A stretch of DNA of 6,715 bases, from contig JAJTBM010000163.1 of assembly GCA_021286885.1 (NCBI GenBank), forward strand, positions 1 through 6,715. Direction: 5' to 3'. The notes beneath the pieces were generated by a model, which was given only the letters and a program-made list of their open reading frames with translations, searched no databases and was not told where the DNA came from. Both the position numbers and the translations under genes were made by a program. Source of the DNA: Rhodocyclales bacterium. Its GTDB lineage: Bacteria; Pseudomonadota; Gammaproteobacteria; Burkholderiales; Rhodocyclaceae. Below, one piece after another: positions 5,465-6,715 of the stretch (positions are counted from its first letter, which is position 1; every line of letters starts with the position of its first letter).

Positions 5465-6640
5465 ATGAGCCGCCCTCAAAGCCCCCTCCCTGCAGAATCC
5501 TCCATCAACCTGCTCCTGCATCATGTAGGCAGCATGGATGCCCGCCTCATTGGCCTATCGGTTGAACGCCACTGGAAGAAGTCCGTACAGCTGGTCAGCG
5601 AGCTGCCCAAAGCCCAGGTCGTACTGCTGGACTGCGACCGCCCCGGCGTTGAAGACGCCCTGGCGCAGCTGGCCTCCTTTCCGCGCATTGGCGTCGTCTG
5701 CTATGCCTTCCAGCCCAAGGATCACGCCCCACGCATGGCCAACTGCCTCGTGCTGGGCAAGCCCCTCAACCTGGAAACCCTGCCCAACATCCTGCTCAAA
5801 ACGGCTGAAGAGGCCTCCCGCGCCATTGCCTTGCCCTCCAGCCGCCATACCATCAACACGGCCCCCCTGAGCCAGCCCGGCCCAGACGCCCCCCAAGAAT
5901 CCCTGGGGCAACGCATGGGCACCGAAGACGAGCACGATCTGTGCGGCAACGGCGAAGACATCGGGCAGCAGGCGGGTAGCAGCATCCCCGAGCGAATCTA
6001 CTTTCCCCCTAGCCAGTACCTGATCGGCCATCTGCACCAAGCGGTGGAGATGGCCGTGCAAAGCGGCCGCCCCCATGTGGTCTCGGGCCTGCCCCGCCTG
6101 ATCGGCGTGCAGCCCAAACCCGCCCCCACCTGCGTGACCGCCTTCCGGGACAACCAGTTGCGCCCCATTGCCATGACCCAGCTGCCCGAATCCATCGCGC
6201 GCATTGTGCCGGCAGCCATCTTCACCGAAACCACCGGAGTCGAAACCATCTTCAACGCCGAAGATCTGCTCTGGAACCTGGCCACCTGGGCCTCCCGGGG
6301 GCGTTTGCCGGAAGGCACCAACCCCCACGCGGGGGTGCGGCTGCGCGCCTGGCCCAACTTCAGCCGGATTTTTGTCACGCCCCACGCCCTGCGCATCGTC
6401 GCCTTCTGGACCGCAAATATCGCCAGTCCGGTGGAAGTTGCACGCCGTCTGGCCATTCCACAGCGATATGTATTCTCAATTTACAGTTCGGCGCGCTTTT
6501 CGGGCCTGCTTGATGCTTCAATAGCTCCTGTAGTACAAACGGATGTTGCAACGGCGGAAGGCACCCCCAACAAGGAGTCCAGCCCCCAGAAGCCATCTAT
6601 CCTTTCGAGAATACTCAGGAAACTACTCCATGCAATCTGA
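5465..6640 (+). CDS. Degenerate receiver-like protein with possible C-terminal helix-turn-helix
   Basis: This 391-residue protein has no family name I can give with confidence. Residues ~13-117 follow the alternating pattern of a response-regulator receiver: INLLLHHVG first strand, VVLLDCDRPG (52-61) with D56/D58 near the phosphorylation position, and LVLGKPLNLETL (96-106) with K99-P100 like the conserved Lys-Pro. The acidic pair after the first strand is absent (HH instead), so normal phosphorylation is doubtful. Residues ~118-175 are a low-complexity linker. The C-terminal part (~176-350) ends in SPVEVARRLAIPQRYVFSIY and SARFSGLLD, resembling a helix-turn-helix or winged-helix segment. The last ~18 residues are basic and amphipathic (SILSRILRKLLHAI). 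Only a weak AGCGGA precedes the ATG. The gene overlaps the next one by 11 bp. The last ~200 nt are noticeably richer in A and T than the rest. It may be an output or adaptor of the module. Confidence 0.75.
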   Translation: MSRPQSPLPAESSINLLLHHVGSMDARLIGLSVERHWKKSVQLVSELPKAQVVLLDCDRPGVEDALAQLASFPRIGVVCYAFQPKDHAPRMANCLVLGKPLNLETLPNILLKTAEEASRAIALPSSRHTINTAPLSQPGPDAPQESLGQRMGTEDEHDLCGNGEDIGQQAGSSIPERIYFPPSQYLIGHLHQAVEMAVQSGRPHVVSGLPRLIGVQPKPAPTCVTAFRDNQLRPIAMTQLPESIARIVPAAIFTETTGVETIFNAEDLLWNLATWASRGRLPEGTNPHAGVRLRAWPNFSRIFVTPHALRIVAFWTANIASPVEVARRLAIPQRYVFSIYSSARFSGLLDASIAPVVQTDVATAEGTPNKESSPQKPSILSRILRKLLHAI

Positions 6641-6715
6641 GCGTGCCCGCCATAATAAAATCGTCATCTCCGGGACCGTAGGTGCAGGCAAGAGCACCGC
6701 AATCGCTGCCTTAAG
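6630..6715 (+). CDS. P-loop protein, probably a small Ras-like GTPase (5' end only)
   Basis: Only the first 28 codons are present before the window ends. They read MQSERARHNKIVISGTVG and then AGKSTAIAAL: a first beta strand (KIVISG, 10-15) running into a Walker A motif G15-x4-G20-K21-S22. A P-loop this close to the N-terminus after a single strand fits compact GTPases such as the MglA-like and CvnD-like proteins that accompany roadblock proteins. AGGA lies 9 nt before the ATG. The start overlaps the upstream stop by 11 bp in another frame, indicating coupling. The GTPase-specific motifs (G2-G4) are outside the window, so an ATPase cannot be excluded. Confidence 0.75.
   Translation, partial: MQSERARHNKIVISGTVGAGKSTAIAAL

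Noticed and set aside
4918..5466. Competing minus-strand open frames (for example 4900-5466 and 5006-5383) opposite the CHDPC protein gene.
   Set aside because: The plus-strand frame is co-directional with the cluster and fits exactly between its neighbours. The minus-strand frames run against the operon, overlap adjacent genes, and show no domain.

Overview
The window reads as a piece of a high-GC proteobacterial chromosome. Codons end mostly in G or C, intergenic gaps are short, and start sites sit behind Shine-Dalgarno-like sequences or overlap the preceding gene. A periplasmic fatty acid cis/trans isomerase, a TusA-family protein and an Aer-type PAS domain together suggest a Gram-negative, probably a betaproteobacterium of the Rhodocyclales type. 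That placement rests on general resemblance and is an inference. No rRNA, tRNA, insertion sequence, CRISPR array or phage gene is visible.

Left part (1-2742, plus strand): the 3' portion of a GNAT acetyltransferase gene overlaps by 4 bp a complete gene for a lipoprotein-type, c-type-haem fatty acid cis/trans isomerase (cti). Cti is a membrane-stress enzyme that rigidifies the membrane by converting cis to trans unsaturated acyl chains. A 14-bp inverted repeat after cti serves as a shared terminator with the convergent TusA-family gene (2842-3072, minus strand).

Middle (3073-3298): a comparatively AT-rich divergent control region. It separates the TusA-family gene from a long plus-strand gene cluster and contains a perfect 12-bp palindrome and several other dyads, none of which I can assign to a known regulator.

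Right part (3299-6715, plus strand): six tightly packed genes that look like one signalling module. In order they are: a roadblock/LC7 (MglB-like) protein; a stand-alone PAS protein that closely matches the FAD-binding PAS domain of the aerotaxis receptor Aer but has no transducer part; a PhnD-type substrate-binding protein with no signal peptide, so apparently cytoplasmic; an unrecognised 158-residue protein with a CHDPC motif; a 391-residue protein with a degenerate receiver-like N-terminus and a possible helix-turn-helix C-terminus; and the first 28 codons of a P-loop protein, probably a small GTPase, cut by the window edge. Roadblock proteins commonly partner Ras-like GTPases (MglA/MglB; the Streptomyces conservons). 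The simplest reading is a G-protein switch fed by a redox or oxygen sensor (PAS) and a small-ligand sensor (PhnD-like). The gene content and order are seen in the sequence; the joint function is inferred. This cluster is the most interesting part of the window.
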